Assembly (NCBI GenBank): GCA_004020875.1
Contig: SAPZ01000018.1
Span: 62,001 to 126,000 of the forward strand
DNA: 64,000 nt
Origin: Mesorhizobium sp.
Lineage (GTDB): Bacteria > Pseudomonadota > Alphaproteobacteria > Rhizobiales > Rhizobiaceae
Direction: 5' to 3'
Part shown: positions 33,659 through 42,166 of the stretch, one piece after another
Position numbering within the stretch: position 1 is the stretch's first letter
How the letters are laid out: every line of letters starts with the position of its first letter
Program-made: the position numbers and the translations under genes
Notes under the pieces: model-generated
Told to the model about the DNA's origin: nothing
The model's database searches: none
Seen by the model: only the letters and a program-made list of their open reading frames with translations

Positions 33659-34611
33659 TTGCGGATCGCTCCGAACGTCACGCCGCGAAGCAGATGGTTG
33701 CGCAGCAGGAAGGTGAAGATCGCGACCGGTAAGAGGAACAGGAATGTGCCGGCTGCGATCGTGGTCCAATCCGGCAGACCGGAGCCGATCTGCGACGGGA
33801 TGAAGGGCGGCGCCGTCTGGGCGCGCCGGTTGGTCATGATCAGCGCGAAGGCGTATTCGTTCCAGGCGGTGATGAAGCAGAACACGGCTGTCGCCGCGAT
33901 GCCGGTCGCCGCTTCCGGCAGCACGATCTTGAAGAAGGCCTGCATGCGCGTGTAGCCGTCGACGAGCGCTGCTTCCTCATATTCCTTCGGGATCTCGTCC
34001 ATGAAGCCTTTCATCAGCCAGACCGAGAAGGACAGGTTGAAGGCGACGTAGAGGATGATCAGCCCGATATGCGAGTCGTTGAGGCCGACCATGCGGTACA
34101 TCAGGAACATCGGGATGGCGACCACCACCGGCGGCAGCATGCGCGTCGACAGGATGAAGAACAAAAGATCCGCCTCGCCCGCGATCTTGAAGCGGGAGAA
34201 GCCGTAGGCGGTGAAGGTTCCCATGCCCACCGCCAGCACCGTGCTGATAACCGCCACGATCAGGCTGTTCATGAACCGGTCGGGATACTGCGAAAGCTGC
34301 ACGTCCTTGCCGACCTTCAGCACCCGCTCGCCGCCGTCATAGATGCGTTTTTCCCACCACGGCGCGGCCTCGTAGACTTGCGGATCTACGGGCTTCTGCA
34401 TCTGCACGCGCTTGGTGAAGAGACGCACGAACGGCGTCACCTCCGGCTCGAACAGCACGGTGGGGGGCACGCTGACGGCGAGCTCCTTCGGCTTGAAGGC
34501 CGTCGAGGCGATCCAGTAGATCGGCGCCAGGAAGATCAGCGTCGCGACCAGCACCGCGGCGATTGCCGCGCGGTTGAAAGCGACCTCGGAAGAAGTGCGG
34601 ACGGCGGCCAT
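33655..34611 (-). CDS. Carbohydrate ABC transporter permease (MalG/UgpE type)
   Basis: 318 residues. First helix about 14-34; a periplasmic region of roughly 70 residues (KRVQMQKPVDPQVYEAAPWWEKRIYDGG...) longer than in MalG follows, then five more helices. The EAA loop reads EYEEAALVDGYTRMQAFFKIVLPEA. It forms the channel with the other permease, whose stop lies one base before this start region (34611/34613). Confidence 0.92.
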   Translation of the reverse strand: MAAVRTSSEVAFNRAAIAAVLVATLIFLAPIYWIASTAFKPKELAVSVPPTVLFEPEVTPFVRLFTKRVQMQKPVDPQVYEAAPWWEKRIYDGGERVLKVGKDVQLSQYPDRFMNSLIVAVISTVLAVGMGTFTAYGFSRFKIAGEADLLFFILSTRMLPPVVVAIPMFLMYRMVGLNDSHIGLIILYVAFNLSFSVWLMKGFMDEIPKEYEEAALVDGYTRMQAFFKIVLPEAATGIAATAVFCFITAWNEYAFALIMTNRRAQTAPPFIPSQIGSGLPDWTTIAAGTFLFLLPVAIFTFLLRNHLLRGVTFGAIRK

Positions 34612-34612
34612 C

Positions 34613-35518
34613 TCAGCGCTCCTTCACCTTGTTGAGATACTTCACGTAGAGGTTGGTGATGGCCAGCACCATGATCAGCACGATGTAGGCCAGCGCGCAG
34701 GACTTGCCCGTATCCCACTGCTGGAAGGCCTGCTTGTAGAGGCGGATCGCGATCAGCTCTGCGGTCGGCTGGGTCGTCATCGTGTAGGCGATGTCGAAGG
34801 TCTTGAAGGCTTCCATGGTGCGGAAGATCAGCGCGATCAGGAGGATCGGCGAGACCAGCGGCAAGGTGATGCGGGTGAAGGTGTACCACCATCCGGCGCG
34901 GTCGATCGCGGCGGCCTCGTAGAGATGCTGCGGCACCGCCGACAGCCCGGCGAGCGACAAAAGCATCACGAAGGGCGACCACATCCAGACGTCGGTGATC
35001 GCGACCGCGTAGAGCGCGCTGTCGGGATTGGAGAGCCAGGCGAAGTCGCCAAGGCCGAAGACATAGTTGATCGGGCCCCAGGACGGGCTGTAGAGCAGCT
35101 GCCAGAACAGGCCGACGACCGCCGCCGACATCATCATCGGCAACAAAAGCAACGTGGTGATCAGGCCCTTCATCGGAAAGGAGCGGTTGAGCAGAAGTGC
35201 TAGGCCGAAGCCGACGACCATCTGACCCGCCACTGAAACGATGACGTATTTCGCCGTGATGACGAAGTTGGACCAGATGTGGTCGTCGCTGAGCAGCTCG
35301 CGATAATTCTGCAGGCCGACGAACTGCCAGGGCTCTGTGCGGTTCGCGGCGAAATTGGTGAAGGAATAGCCCAGCGAATAGATTAGCGGGAAAATGTTGA
35401 AAACGATCAGAAAGACCAGCGTCGGTATGATGAACAGGTTGCGGATGGTGAGATCCGACCAGCCGCGAGCGGCAGCCCTGGACGCGGGATCGAGATTGGT
35501 GAGGGCTACCGAAGCCAA
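34613..35518 (-). CDS. Carbohydrate ABC transporter permease (MalF/UgpA type)
   Basis: 301 residues with six predicted helices. The EAA loop reads LYEAAAIDRAGWWYTFTRITLPLVSP. The N-terminal region SDLTIRNLFIIPTLVFLIVFNIFPLIYSLGYSF is the usual first-helix block of UgpA-like permeases. It follows the binding-protein gene after a strong stem-loop. Confidence 0.92.
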   Translation of the reverse strand: MASVALTNLDPASRAAARGWSDLTIRNLFIIPTLVFLIVFNIFPLIYSLGYSFTNFAANRTEPWQFVGLQNYRELLSDDHIWSNFVITAKYVIVSVAGQMVVGFGLALLLNRSFPMKGLITTLLLLPMMMSAAVVGLFWQLLYSPSWGPINYVFGLGDFAWLSNPDSALYAVAITDVWMWSPFVMLLSLAGLSAVPQHLYEAAAIDRAGWWYTFTRITLPLVSPILLIALIFRTMEAFKTFDIAYTMTTQPTAELIAIRLYKQAFQQWDTGKSCALAYIVLIMVLAITNLYVKYLNKVKER

Positions 35519-35537
35519 CTTTGTCTCCTGAAAACAG

Positions 35538-35570
35538 GAATGCCGGAGGGGAAACCCTCCTCCGGCATTC
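35538..35570 (-). terminator. Strong stem-loop between binding-protein and permease genes
   Basis: GAATGCCGGAGG and CCTCCGGCATTC form a perfect 12-bp stem with a 9-base loop, 13 nt after the binding-protein stop. On the minus-strand transcript CTGTTTTC follows, so partial termination is plausible while the permease gene lies only 20 nt further on. Confidence 0.75.
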
Positions 35571-35583
35571 TGACTGTGATGCT

Positions 35584-36900
35584 TTACTTGTAGCGGTTGT
35601 ACTTGGTGAAGGTCGCCTTCCAGTCGGCGGCGGTCTTGTCGAGCGCCTCCTGGGCGGTGCCCTTGCCGCCGACCACGAACGGATAGATGTTCTGGTTCAG
35701 CTGATCGAGCACTTCGGCGTATTCAGGCGTTGCCCAGAAGTCCTTGACCATGAACATCGTATCGTAGAACGCCTTGTTGTAGGGCGTTGCGTTCTGGAAG
35801 GCTTCGGACTTCAGCACGGCCTGGCTGCAGGTGTAGCCGCCGAGCTCGGCCCACTTCTTCTGGGTCTCGTCCTTGATGAACCACTCGAGGAACTTCATCG
35901 CCTCGTCCTTGTTCTTCGAGTACGAGATGACGGAGATACCCTGACCGCCGAGAGCGGCAAAGCGCTTGCCATCCGGGCCGGCCGGATTGGCGAAGAAACC
36001 GGTGACATCGGCATAGGGGTTGGTTGCCTTGTTCACCAGCGGCGGGAAGAAGGCGAAGAAGTTCATGCTCATCGCGGCGAGACCGCCGGTGATCGCCTGG
36101 TTGTCTTCCACGAAGAAGGTCTTGCCCCAGCCCGGAGGCGTGAACTTGTAGAGCTGCTTGTACATGTCGAGGCCGGCGGCGGCCTGCTTGGAGTTGGTGA
36201 TGCCGTCGACCTTGTAGGTCGCATAGTCGCCGAGATCGCCACCATAGCTGAAGATGGCGCTTTCGACGCCCATCGCCATCGCGTCATAGGAATTGTCGGT
36301 ATAGATGGCGACGCCGTAGCGCTTCTGGTCCGGACGATGGAAGAACTCGGCGATGTCGCGCAGCTGCGCATAGGTCGTCGGCACGGCGAGATCGTAGCCA
36401 TACTTCGCCTTGAAAGCTTCCTTCTCCTTCGGGTCCTCGAACCAGTCCTTGCGATAGGACCAGCCGATCGCGTCGCCCTCGAGCGGGATCGCCCAGTACT
36501 TGCCGGACCCGCCGGGGTATTCGGCATAGTATTTGATGGTCGCCGGCGCCATCACGTCATTGAGCTTGTGCTTGTTGAAGAAGTCGGTGAGGTCGACATA
36601 GTGACCCTGCGTCGAACCGGCGCCTAGCCATTGCGAGTCGCCGACGACCAGGTCGTAGGCGTCGCCATGCGCGTTGAATTCGGTGAAAGCCTTGGTCTGG
36701 AAGTCGGGCCACGGTGTGGTCTGAACCGTGACCTTCACGCCGGTCTCGGCCGTGTAGTCGTTGACGAGCTCCTGCAGGTAGTTCGCCGGATCCCATTCCG
36801 CCCAGAAGATCGTGAGTTCCTTCTCCTGCGCGCGGACGGATGTCCCGCAGGCGAGTGCCAGACCGATACCAGCGATCACGCTGGTCATTATCTTGCGCAT
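35584..36900 (-). CDS. Extracellular carbohydrate-binding protein (family 1 SBP)
   Basis: 438 residues with a signal peptide (KIMTSVIAGIGLALACGTSVRAQ) and a MalE/UgpB-type mature chain: LTIFWAEWDPANYLQELVNDYTAETG at the start, WLGAGSTQGHYVDLTDFFNKH, and the WFIKDETQKKWAELGGYTCS block near the C-terminus. AGGGAGGA precedes the ATG. It heads the operon. The ligand is unknown; co-regulation with the TIM-barrel/dehydrogenase operons suggests a sugar or polyol degraded by them. Confidence 0.92.
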   Translation of the reverse strand: MRKIMTSVIAGIGLALACGTSVRAQEKELTIFWAEWDPANYLQELVNDYTAETGVKVTVQTTPWPDFQTKAFTEFNAHGDAYDLVVGDSQWLGAGSTQGHYVDLTDFFNKHKLNDVMAPATIKYYAEYPGGSGKYWAIPLEGDAIGWSYRKDWFEDPKEKEAFKAKYGYDLAVPTTYAQLRDIAEFFHRPDQKRYGVAIYTDNSYDAMAMGVESAIFSYGGDLGDYATYKVDGITNSKQAAAGLDMYKQLYKFTPPGWGKTFFVEDNQAITGGLAAMSMNFFAFFPPLVNKATNPYADVTGFFANPAGPDGKRFAALGGQGISVISYSKNKDEAMKFLEWFIKDETQKKWAELGGYTCSQAVLKSEAFQNATPYNKAFYDTMFMVKDFWATPEYAEVLDQLNQNIYPFVVGGKGTAQEALDKTAADWKATFTKYNRYK

Positions 36901-37060
36901 AGTTTTCCTCCCTTGTGCGCATTCCACCGTGTCATGGAGCCGGCGGTGATGCCGACTCTGGTAGTTCCTCCTGTGATGCGCCTCCCCGGTTCTGGGCCTC
37001 CTCGCCCTGCCGGAAATGCAACGCAGCCTTCACTTTTGATCCGCGTTGTCGGTCCTAATC

Positions 37061-37089
37061 TGGTATTACCAATTTCAGCTTGGCGTCAA
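37061..37089 (-). promoter_or_regulatory. Transporter promoter with -10 inside a TGGT-N3-ACCA operator
   Basis: On the minus strand TTGACG (complement of 37084-37089) and TAATAC (complement of 37063-37068) are 15 bp apart; the -10 is part of TGGTATTACCA (37061-37071). The promoter shares GCGCTTGAC and TTGGTAATACCAGA with the one at 23614-23643. It lies 161 bp before the binding-protein gene. The 389-bp gap holds no gene. Confidence 0.65.
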
Positions 37090-37236
37090 GCGCTTTCTTG
37101 AGCGAACGATAGCAGCCGAGCAAGCGGATCGTTGCAATATCTCGCTGTTTTCCCTAGTTTTTCCTACTCTGCGATATGAGGTGCCCTTGTCGCGGGCGGT
37201 CCACGACAATTAACATTCGAAATTGACCTCGTAATC

Positions 37237-37247
37237 TGGTCGAACCA
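37237..37247. promoter_or_regulatory. Upstream operator-like palindrome TGGTCGAACCA
   Basis: It sits within ATCTGGTCGAACCAGAT, a 17-bp dyad, 176 bp from the TGGTATTACCA site at the transporter promoter. The same core is found at 23794-23804, again about 180 bp from its partner. A DNA loop between the two sites is conceivable. Confidence 0.55.
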
Positions 37248-37289
37248 GATTCAAGCGGCTGTTGCCTTTGACGCTGCCGTCATTCCTGC

Positions 37290-37946
37290 TCATGTCGCTC
37301 CTGATTCCGCCATTGCGGCGCGCACCAGCGCCCCCGCCGCCCATTGCGCCACCGACATCATCTCGGCGCTGTCCAGTCCCCAGATGTCCTTCAGCACCGT
37401 GACCACCTCGACGCCGAACACCAGGGACAGCGCCTGCGCCAGGCGCCTGAACTGGCGCGGCTTCAAGCGGCCTCTGAGCGGCGCGATGGCATCCTTCAGC
37501 AGGTCGACCCGATGGCCGCGCGTAAAGGCGGGCTCAGCCCCGAGCGTACCGGCCTGGCGCCGCGCCCATTGGTCGAGGGACAGTTTCAGCGCCGCCTTGA
37601 ATGTCGCTTCGAAGGCTTCGATGCGCGGCATCGCGGTGGCGAACAGATCCGCCACGCGCTGTTCGACATCATTCGACGTGGAGTTCCAAGTGAGGATTGG
37701 GCCGAGCCCTTCGTCGACCACAGCCTGCACCAGCGCTGCCTGGCTAGGGAAATACCGGTAGGCAGTGGCGCGCGACACCGCGGCCGCCTCCGCGATCTCG
37801 CTGACCGAGGGTGTCATGCCGGATTGCATCAGCCGCGTAGCCGTTTCCAGCATCAGCCGCCTGGTGCGGGCGCGCGCGCCCTTCTCGACGGCAGGCGCCT
37901 GGGCGGCCTCATCCTTGGCGACGGCTTGTTGACGTGAGACATCCAT
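37290..37946 (-). CDS. TetR/AcrR-family regulator
   Basis: 218 residues. The N-terminal helix-turn-helix (about 28-72) reads SVSEIAEAAAVSRATAYRYFPSQAALVQAVV, a classic TetR recognition region; the rest is helical and variable. The ATG at 37946 starts just inside a dyad (37955-37968) that is probably its own operator. It is divergent from the Tm-1-like operon, which it likely represses. The open frame further upstream consists of repeat sequence and was excluded. Confidence 0.87.
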   Translation of the reverse strand: MDVSRQQAVAKDEAAQAPAVEKGARARTRRLMLETATRLMQSGMTPSVSEIAEAAAVSRATAYRYFPSQAALVQAVVDEGLGPILTWNSTSNDVEQRVADLFATAMPRIEAFEATFKAALKLSLDQWARRQAGTLGAEPAFTRGHRVDLLKDAIAPLRGRLKPRQFRRLAQALSLVFGVEVVTVLKDIWGLDSAEMMSVAQWAAGALVRAAMAESGAT

Positions 37947-37954
37947 ATCAATAC

Positions 37955-37968
37955 GATACGCGCGTCTC
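37955..37968. promoter_or_regulatory. Candidate TetR operator
   Basis: GATACGCGCGTCTC is a dyad around ACGCGCGT (GA.ACGCGCGT.TC), placed nine bases before the TetR start codon and in the shared region with the Tm-1-like gene. Autoregulation of the TetR gene is the obvious reading. Confidence 0.45.
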
Positions 37969-38006
37969 AAAAATTTGCAATGGCGCAATGCCGGGCAATG
38001 ACGGGG

Positions 38007-38110
38007 CCCCACCAGCGACGAGGCTTTGCCGAGGAGCTTCCGGGTGGGGCAAAAATGAGGTCCCCACCAGCGACGAGGCTTTTGCTGGGAGCTTAAGGGG
38101 GGACAAGAAG
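38007..38110. repeat. Two diverged tandem copies of a 55-bp palindromic unit
   Basis: CCCCACCAGCGACGAGGCTT occurs at 38007 and again at 38062. Each copy goes on to GGAGCTT and, in the first, GGTGGGG, so each unit folds as a CCCCACC/GGTGGGG hairpin. They lie between the TetR and Tm-1-like genes; two copies are too few and too diverged for a CRISPR. Confidence 0.65.
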
Positions 38111-38154
38111 GCAGGCGGCAAAAGCCGACCATGCCGGACGACGGGGAACTGCGG

Positions 38155-39351
38155 ATGAAGCGCATCTATGTGGTCGGCACCGCCGACACCAAAGGTGAGG
38201 AACTCGCCTTCCTGGCCGATGCCATCACTGCTGCCGCCGGCGCGGCCGTGCGTGTCGATATCGGCACGCGGGGCGCGACCGTCCCGGTCGATATCCCGGC
38301 TAGCGAGGTCGCCGCGCATCATCCCAAGGGAGCCCACGCGGTTCTCGGCCTCGATGACCGCGGCGCCGCCGTTGCCGGCATGGGCGCCGCTTTCGCCAGC
38401 TTCATCCAGTCGCGCGACGACATAGCCGGCGTGATCGGTATCGGCGGCGGCGGCGGCACCTCGATCGTCACCGCCGGCATGCGCGCGCTGCCGCTCGGCC
38501 TGCCGAAGCTCATGGTTTCGACGCTGGCTTCCGGCGACACCGCGCCTTATGTCGACGTGTCCGACATCATCATGATGCCGTCGGTGACCGACATGGCGGG
38601 ACTGAACAGGCTCTCCCGCGTCGTGTTGCACAACGCCGCCCAGGCGATCGCCGGCATGGCGGCGAAGCCCGCCCCGGCCGATGCCGGAAAGCCGGCGCTG
38701 GGGCTCACCATGTTCGGCGTCACCACGCCTTGTGTGACCGCGATCGTCGAGCGCTTGCGCGCCGACTATGACTGCATGGTCTTCCACGCCACCGGCACCG
38801 GCGGCCGCTCGATGGAGAAGCTCGCCGATTCCGGCCTGCTCGCCGGCGTCCTCGACATCACCACGACCGAGGTCTGCGATCTTTTGTTCGGCGGCGTGCT
38901 GGCGGCAACCGAGGACCGCTTCGGCGCAATCGCCCGCGCCAAATTACCCTATGTCGGTTCGGTTGGCGCGCTCGACATGGTCAACTTCTGGGCACCGTCG
39001 ACGATCCCGGAGCGCTACCGCGGGCGACTGTTCTACGAGCACAATCCCAATGTCACGCTGATGCGCACCACGGCCGACGAATGCCGCCGGATCGGTGAAT
39101 GGATCGGCGGCCGCCTCGCCCGCTGCGATGGCCCGGTCCGCTTCCTGATCCCGGAAAAGGGCATCTCAGCGCTGGATATAGAAGGCGGCGTCTTCTTCGA
39201 CGCGGAAGCCGATCAGGCGCTGTTCGACGCCGTCGAGCGCACGATCGAGCCGACGAAACACCGCACAGTCACGCGCCTGCCGCTGCACATCAACGATCCC
39301 GCCTTCGCCAAGGCCGCGGCCGAGGCGTTCCTCGACATCGCCAAAAAGTGA
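38155..39351 (+). CDS. Tm-1-like ATP-binding protein (UPF0261)
   Basis: 398 residues. Starts MKRIYVVGTADTKGEEL, the standard opening of the UPF0261/Tm-1 N-terminal-like family; GGGGGTSIVTAGMRALPLGLPKLMVST and VFHATGTGGRSMEKL are the conserved ATP-binding blocks. In plants the Tm-1 relative inhibits tobamovirus replication; the bacterial role is unknown. Here it is followed after 11 bases by its usual partner, a TIM-barrel protein (in plants both are fused in one chain). ATG 38131 is an alternative start eight codons earlier. Confidence 0.87.
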   Translation: MKRIYVVGTADTKGEELAFLADAITAAAGAAVRVDIGTRGATVPVDIPASEVAAHHPKGAHAVLGLDDRGAAVAGMGAAFASFIQSRDDIAGVIGIGGGGGTSIVTAGMRALPLGLPKLMVSTLASGDTAPYVDVSDIIMMPSVTDMAGLNRLSRVVLHNAAQAIAGMAAKPAPADAGKPALGLTMFGVTTPCVTAIVERLRADYDCMVFHATGTGGRSMEKLADSGLLAGVLDITTTEVCDLLFGGVLAATEDRFGAIARAKLPYVGSVGALDMVNFWAPSTIPERYRGRLFYEHNPNVTLMRTTADECRRIGEWIGGRLARCDGPVRFLIPEKGISALDIEGGVFFDAEADQALFDAVERTIEPTKHRTVTRLPLHINDPAFAKAAAEAFLDIAKK

Positions 39352-39362
39352 GACCGACAACC

Positions 39363-40208
39363 ATGGCCGCCATTCCGCGCAAAACGATCCTGGAGAAATT
39401 CCGCAAGATGATCGCCGACGGCGTGCCGATCGTCGGCGGCGGCGCCGGCACCGGCTTGTCGGCCAAGGCCGAGGAGGCCGGCGGCATCGACCTGATCATC
39501 ATCTACAATTCCGGCCGCTACCGCATGGCCGGGCGCGGCTCGGCCGCCGGGCTGCTTGCCTATGGCAACGCCAACGAGATCGTCAAGGAAATGGCCTATG
39601 AGGTGCTGCCGGCGGTGAAGAAGACACCGGTGCTGGCCGGCGTCAACGGTACCGATCCCTTCGTCATCATGCCGCTGCTGCTTTCTGAGCTGAAGACGAT
39701 GGGCTTTTCCGGCGTGCAGAATTTTCCGACCGTCGGCCTGTTCGACGGCACCATGCGCCGGAGTTTCGAGGAGACCGGCATGGGTTTTGGCCTCGAGGTC
39801 GACATGATCGCCGAAGCGCACAAGCTCGACCTGCTCACCACGCCCTACGTCTTCAATCCGGACGAGGCGCGCGCCATGACCAGGGCCGGCGCCGACATCG
39901 TCGTCGCCCATATGGGTGTGACGACCGGCGGCTCGATTGGCGCCACCTCGGCAAAGACGCTCGACGCTTGCGTGAAGGAAATCGACGCCATCGCTGATGC
40001 CGCGCGCTCGGTGCGCAAGGACGTCATCCTGCTTTGCCATGGCGGGCCGATCTCGATGCCCGACGACGCCCGATACATCCTCGAGCGCTGCGAAGGGCTG
40101 CACGGCTTCTATGGCGCCAGCTCGATGGAACGGCTGCCGGCCGAAGCGGCGATCGCCAGGCAGACTGCGGATTTCAAGGCGGTATCGATCGCGAAAAGGA
40201 AAGGATGA
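39363..40208 (+). CDS. TIM-barrel 'phosphoenolpyruvate hydrolase' family protein
   Basis: 281 residues. MAAIPRKTILEKFRKMIADGVPIVGGGAGTG and the block IIYNSGRYRMAGRGS are typical of the TIM-barrel family (PF09370) that forms the second half of Tm-1-type proteins. FPTVGLFDGTMRRSFEETGMG and LLCHGGPISMPDDARYIL are further hallmarks. PEP-mutase/isocitrate-lyase-like chemistry is assumed from fold only. It sits in a tight operon between the Tm-1-like gene and a cupin gene. Confidence 0.85.
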   Translation: MAAIPRKTILEKFRKMIADGVPIVGGGAGTGLSAKAEEAGGIDLIIIYNSGRYRMAGRGSAAGLLAYGNANEIVKEMAYEVLPAVKKTPVLAGVNGTDPFVIMPLLLSELKTMGFSGVQNFPTVGLFDGTMRRSFEETGMGFGLEVDMIAEAHKLDLLTTPYVFNPDEARAMTRAGADIVVAHMGVTTGGSIGATSAKTLDACVKEIDAIADAARSVRKDVILLCHGGPISMPDDARYILERCEGLHGFYGASSMERLPAEAAIARQTADFKAVSIAKRKG

Positions 40209-40212
40209 GGCA

Positions 40213-40629
40213 ATGGCCGACAGGAGCAAGGTGTTCGTCTACCCGAAGGATGTCAGTGCCTTCGGCTTCGACTGGGGCAGACTGTCGCTGACCGTCGCGC
40301 CGGAAGTGAACGGCGCCGAACGCTTTTCCGGCGGCGTCGTCGACCTGCCGCCGGGTCGGGGCCACACCCGCCACAATCATCCCGGCGCCGAAGAGATCAT
40401 CTTCGTCATCTCCGGTCATGGCGAGCAGATGGTCGAGGACGAGAAGGGAAACCCTGTCGTGGCGAAAGTCGGTCCCGGCTGCACCATCTACGTGCCGGAA
40501 AGCCGCTTCCACTCGACGCTTAACACCGGCGACCAGCCGATGCAGCTTTTCGTCGTCTATTCGCCAGCCGGACCGGAACTGGCGCTGCGCGACCTGCCGG
40601 ATTTCAGGCTGCTGCCGGCGGACAAATAA
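40213..40629 (+). CDS. Cupin-domain protein
   Basis: 138 residues, single cupin barrel. Motif 1 reads GRGHTRHNHPGAEEIIFVISG (metal ligands His, His, Glu) and motif 2 carries ESRFHSTLNTG (His). Starts four bases after the TIM-barrel gene, so it belongs to the same operon. A small metal-dependent isomerase, hydrolase or sensor role is possible; no substrate can be named. Confidence 0.83.
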   Translation: MADRSKVFVYPKDVSAFGFDWGRLSLTVAPEVNGAERFSGGVVDLPPGRGHTRHNHPGAEEIIFVISGHGEQMVEDEKGNPVVAKVGPGCTIYVPESRFHSTLNTGDQPMQLFVVYSPAGPELALRDLPDFRLLPADK

Positions 40630-40644
40630 TCTTCAGCGTCGCAG

Positions 40645-40790
40645 CCCCTCATCCGGCCGCTTCGCGACCACCTTCTCCCCGAGGGGAGAAGAGCTTGGCG
40701 CCGACGCTGACAGGCTCCTCTCCCCTCGGGGAGAGGTCGGATTGCCCCGAATTGCCCTTCGCAATTCGGTTGGCAATCCGGGTGAGGGGG
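40645..40790. repeat. RIME-like mosaic repeat
   Basis: CCCCTCATCCGG at the left and CGGGTGAGGGG at the right are outer inverted ends. Inner hairpins CTTCTCCCC-GAGGGGAGAAG and CTCTCCCC-TCGGGGAGAG, and GAATTGC/GCAATTC, follow. It resembles the RIME-type elements described in Rhizobium and differs from the ATCTCCCCC type above. It separates the convergent cupin and M24 genes. Confidence 0.75.
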
Positions 40791-40803
40791 AGCGCCGTCA
40801 GCG

Positions 40804-41994
40804 CTAAACCACCCCGCCCTGGTTCCACCCGCGCCCACGATCGCCGAACATAACATAGCCGGCGTCGGTCACCGCCACCGTGTCCTCCAGCTTGATGAAG
40901 CCGCGTGTCGGGTGAAGCATGGTCGTCTCGACCGACAGCACCATGTTCTTTTCCAGCGGCTTAGCCGCATAGGTGCCTTCATAGGCGACCGGATGGTTGG
41001 TCATCAGGAACGGCGCCTCATGGGTGATGAGCCCCATGCCATGGGCGAAGAAATCCGTGTAGGCCGCGACCTTTGAGGCCTTCAGCACGCTTTCCGCATG
41101 AGCGATCATGTCGCCGCCCAGCGTGCCGGCCTTGACCTTGGAAAAGGCCGCCTGCTGCACCGCTTCGATCTCGGCCAGCAGATCCTCCAGCTCGGCGTCC
41201 GGCTCGCCGAGCACGCCCATGCGGCAAAGGTCGCCGATATAGCCGTGATAATTGCCGCCGGAATCGATCGACATCACCTCGCCCTTCTTCCACGCTTGGC
41301 TGGACGCCGCGCGGTTGTGGCTGGAGCCCAGCGTCAGCAGGCAATATTCGAAATGCGCGCCGCGATTGGTTTCCTCCCGCCGGAGCTGCTCGATGATGTC
41401 GGTCTTAGTTGTCCCTTCGCGCGCCCAGGCGATCGTCGCCAGCATGGAGTCGGTGATCAGCTCGGAAGCGATGCGCAACTGCTCCAGCTCCGCCTCGGTC
41501 TTGTTGGCGCGCATGCTCTCAAGCATGCCCGTCGCGTCGACCAGCTTGGCGTCCGGCAGCGCCTTGCGGACCAGCATATAGGCGTCCGACGGCAGGAAGC
41601 CCGGCTCGATACCGATACGCGCCGCCGACTTGCCGATCTGCTTAAGATGCTCCACCGCCAGATTGGCGGCGTCGAGCGTGCCCCAGCAGGCGGCGTGCAA
41701 GGTGGGCGTCCAGAATGGATGGTTCTGATGCTCGCCGCCTTCCATCTTGTTGCCGATATAGGCGGCGTGTTCCGGCCCGCCCTTCTCGTAGAGGAGGATC
41801 GGTAGATAGCGGCTGTGGCCGATGGCGTCCATCGCCGCGAAGAAGATGAACTTGTAGCCGCCGAGCAGATATTGCGTGTTGTGCTTGGAGGTGGCGAAGA
41901 GCACGTCGATGCCCGCCTCGTCCATCAGCCGGTCCACCCGCGTCTGGTCGAACGGAATGCTGCGGACCTCGGTCTTGCCCGGAGCGATGTTCAT
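40804..41994 (-). CDS. M24-family (creatinase/Xaa-Pro peptidase-like) hydrolase
   Basis: 396 residues: N-terminal creatinase-like domain to about 165, then the pita-bread domain. Metal ligands are visible as Asp in MSIDSGGNYHGYIGD (two Asp 11 residues apart), His in FFAHGMGLITHE, Glu in LSVETTMLHP and Glu in FIKLEDTVAV. This set is complete, so an active metallohydrolase (peptidase or creatinase-like) is likely. ATG 41994 follows GGGAGAGG; the longer frame to 42108 overlaps the regulatory region and was rejected. Divergent from the peptide/opine transporter operon, perhaps acting on its substrate. Confidence 0.87.
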   Translation of the reverse strand: MNIAPGKTEVRSIPFDQTRVDRLMDEAGIDVLFATSKHNTQYLLGGYKFIFFAAMDAIGHSRYLPILLYEKGGPEHAAYIGNKMEGGEHQNHPFWTPTLHAACWGTLDAANLAVEHLKQIGKSAARIGIEPGFLPSDAYMLVRKALPDAKLVDATGMLESMRANKTEAELEQLRIASELITDSMLATIAWAREGTTKTDIIEQLRREETNRGAHFEYCLLTLGSSHNRAASSQAWKKGEVMSIDSGGNYHGYIGDLCRMGVLGEPDAELEDLLAEIEAVQQAAFSKVKAGTLGGDMIAHAESVLKASKVAAYTDFFAHGMGLITHEAPFLMTNHPVAYEGTYAAKPLEKNMVLSVETTMLHPTRGFIKLEDTVAVTDAGYVMFGDRGRGWNQGGVV

Positions 41995-42040
41995 CTGCCT
42001 CTCCCTGTTTTCATCGGTCGCCGGAGCGCCGAACGTCATG

Positions 42041-42166
42041 ATTTTGGCTGTCGGCCAAATCTGCATCATTTTGGCCACTCTGGTCCAGCCAGAATTGATC
42101 ACTTTCACCCAACGGGCGGTTCATGTCCTGATGTCGATCCCGCATCGCTACAATCTGGTCCTACCA
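42041..42166. promoter_or_regulatory. Divergent regulatory region of M24 gene and peptide/opine transporter
   Basis: Contains ATTTTGGC-TGTC-GGCCAAAT (42041-42060), a third ATTTTGGCC (42068-42076), TGGTCCAGCCA (42081-42091) and TGGTCCTACCA (42156-42166). The last is a TGGT-N3-ACCA site directly after a good -10, TACAAT (42149-42154), for the rightward operon. A GntR-FCD regulator is expected; none is encoded in the operon itself. The 330-bp gap has no gene. Confidence 0.5.

Noticed and set aside
38007..38083. Direct repeats that could suggest a CRISPR array
   Set aside because: Only two copies with a palindromic, diverged unit and no regular spacers; no cas genes in the window.
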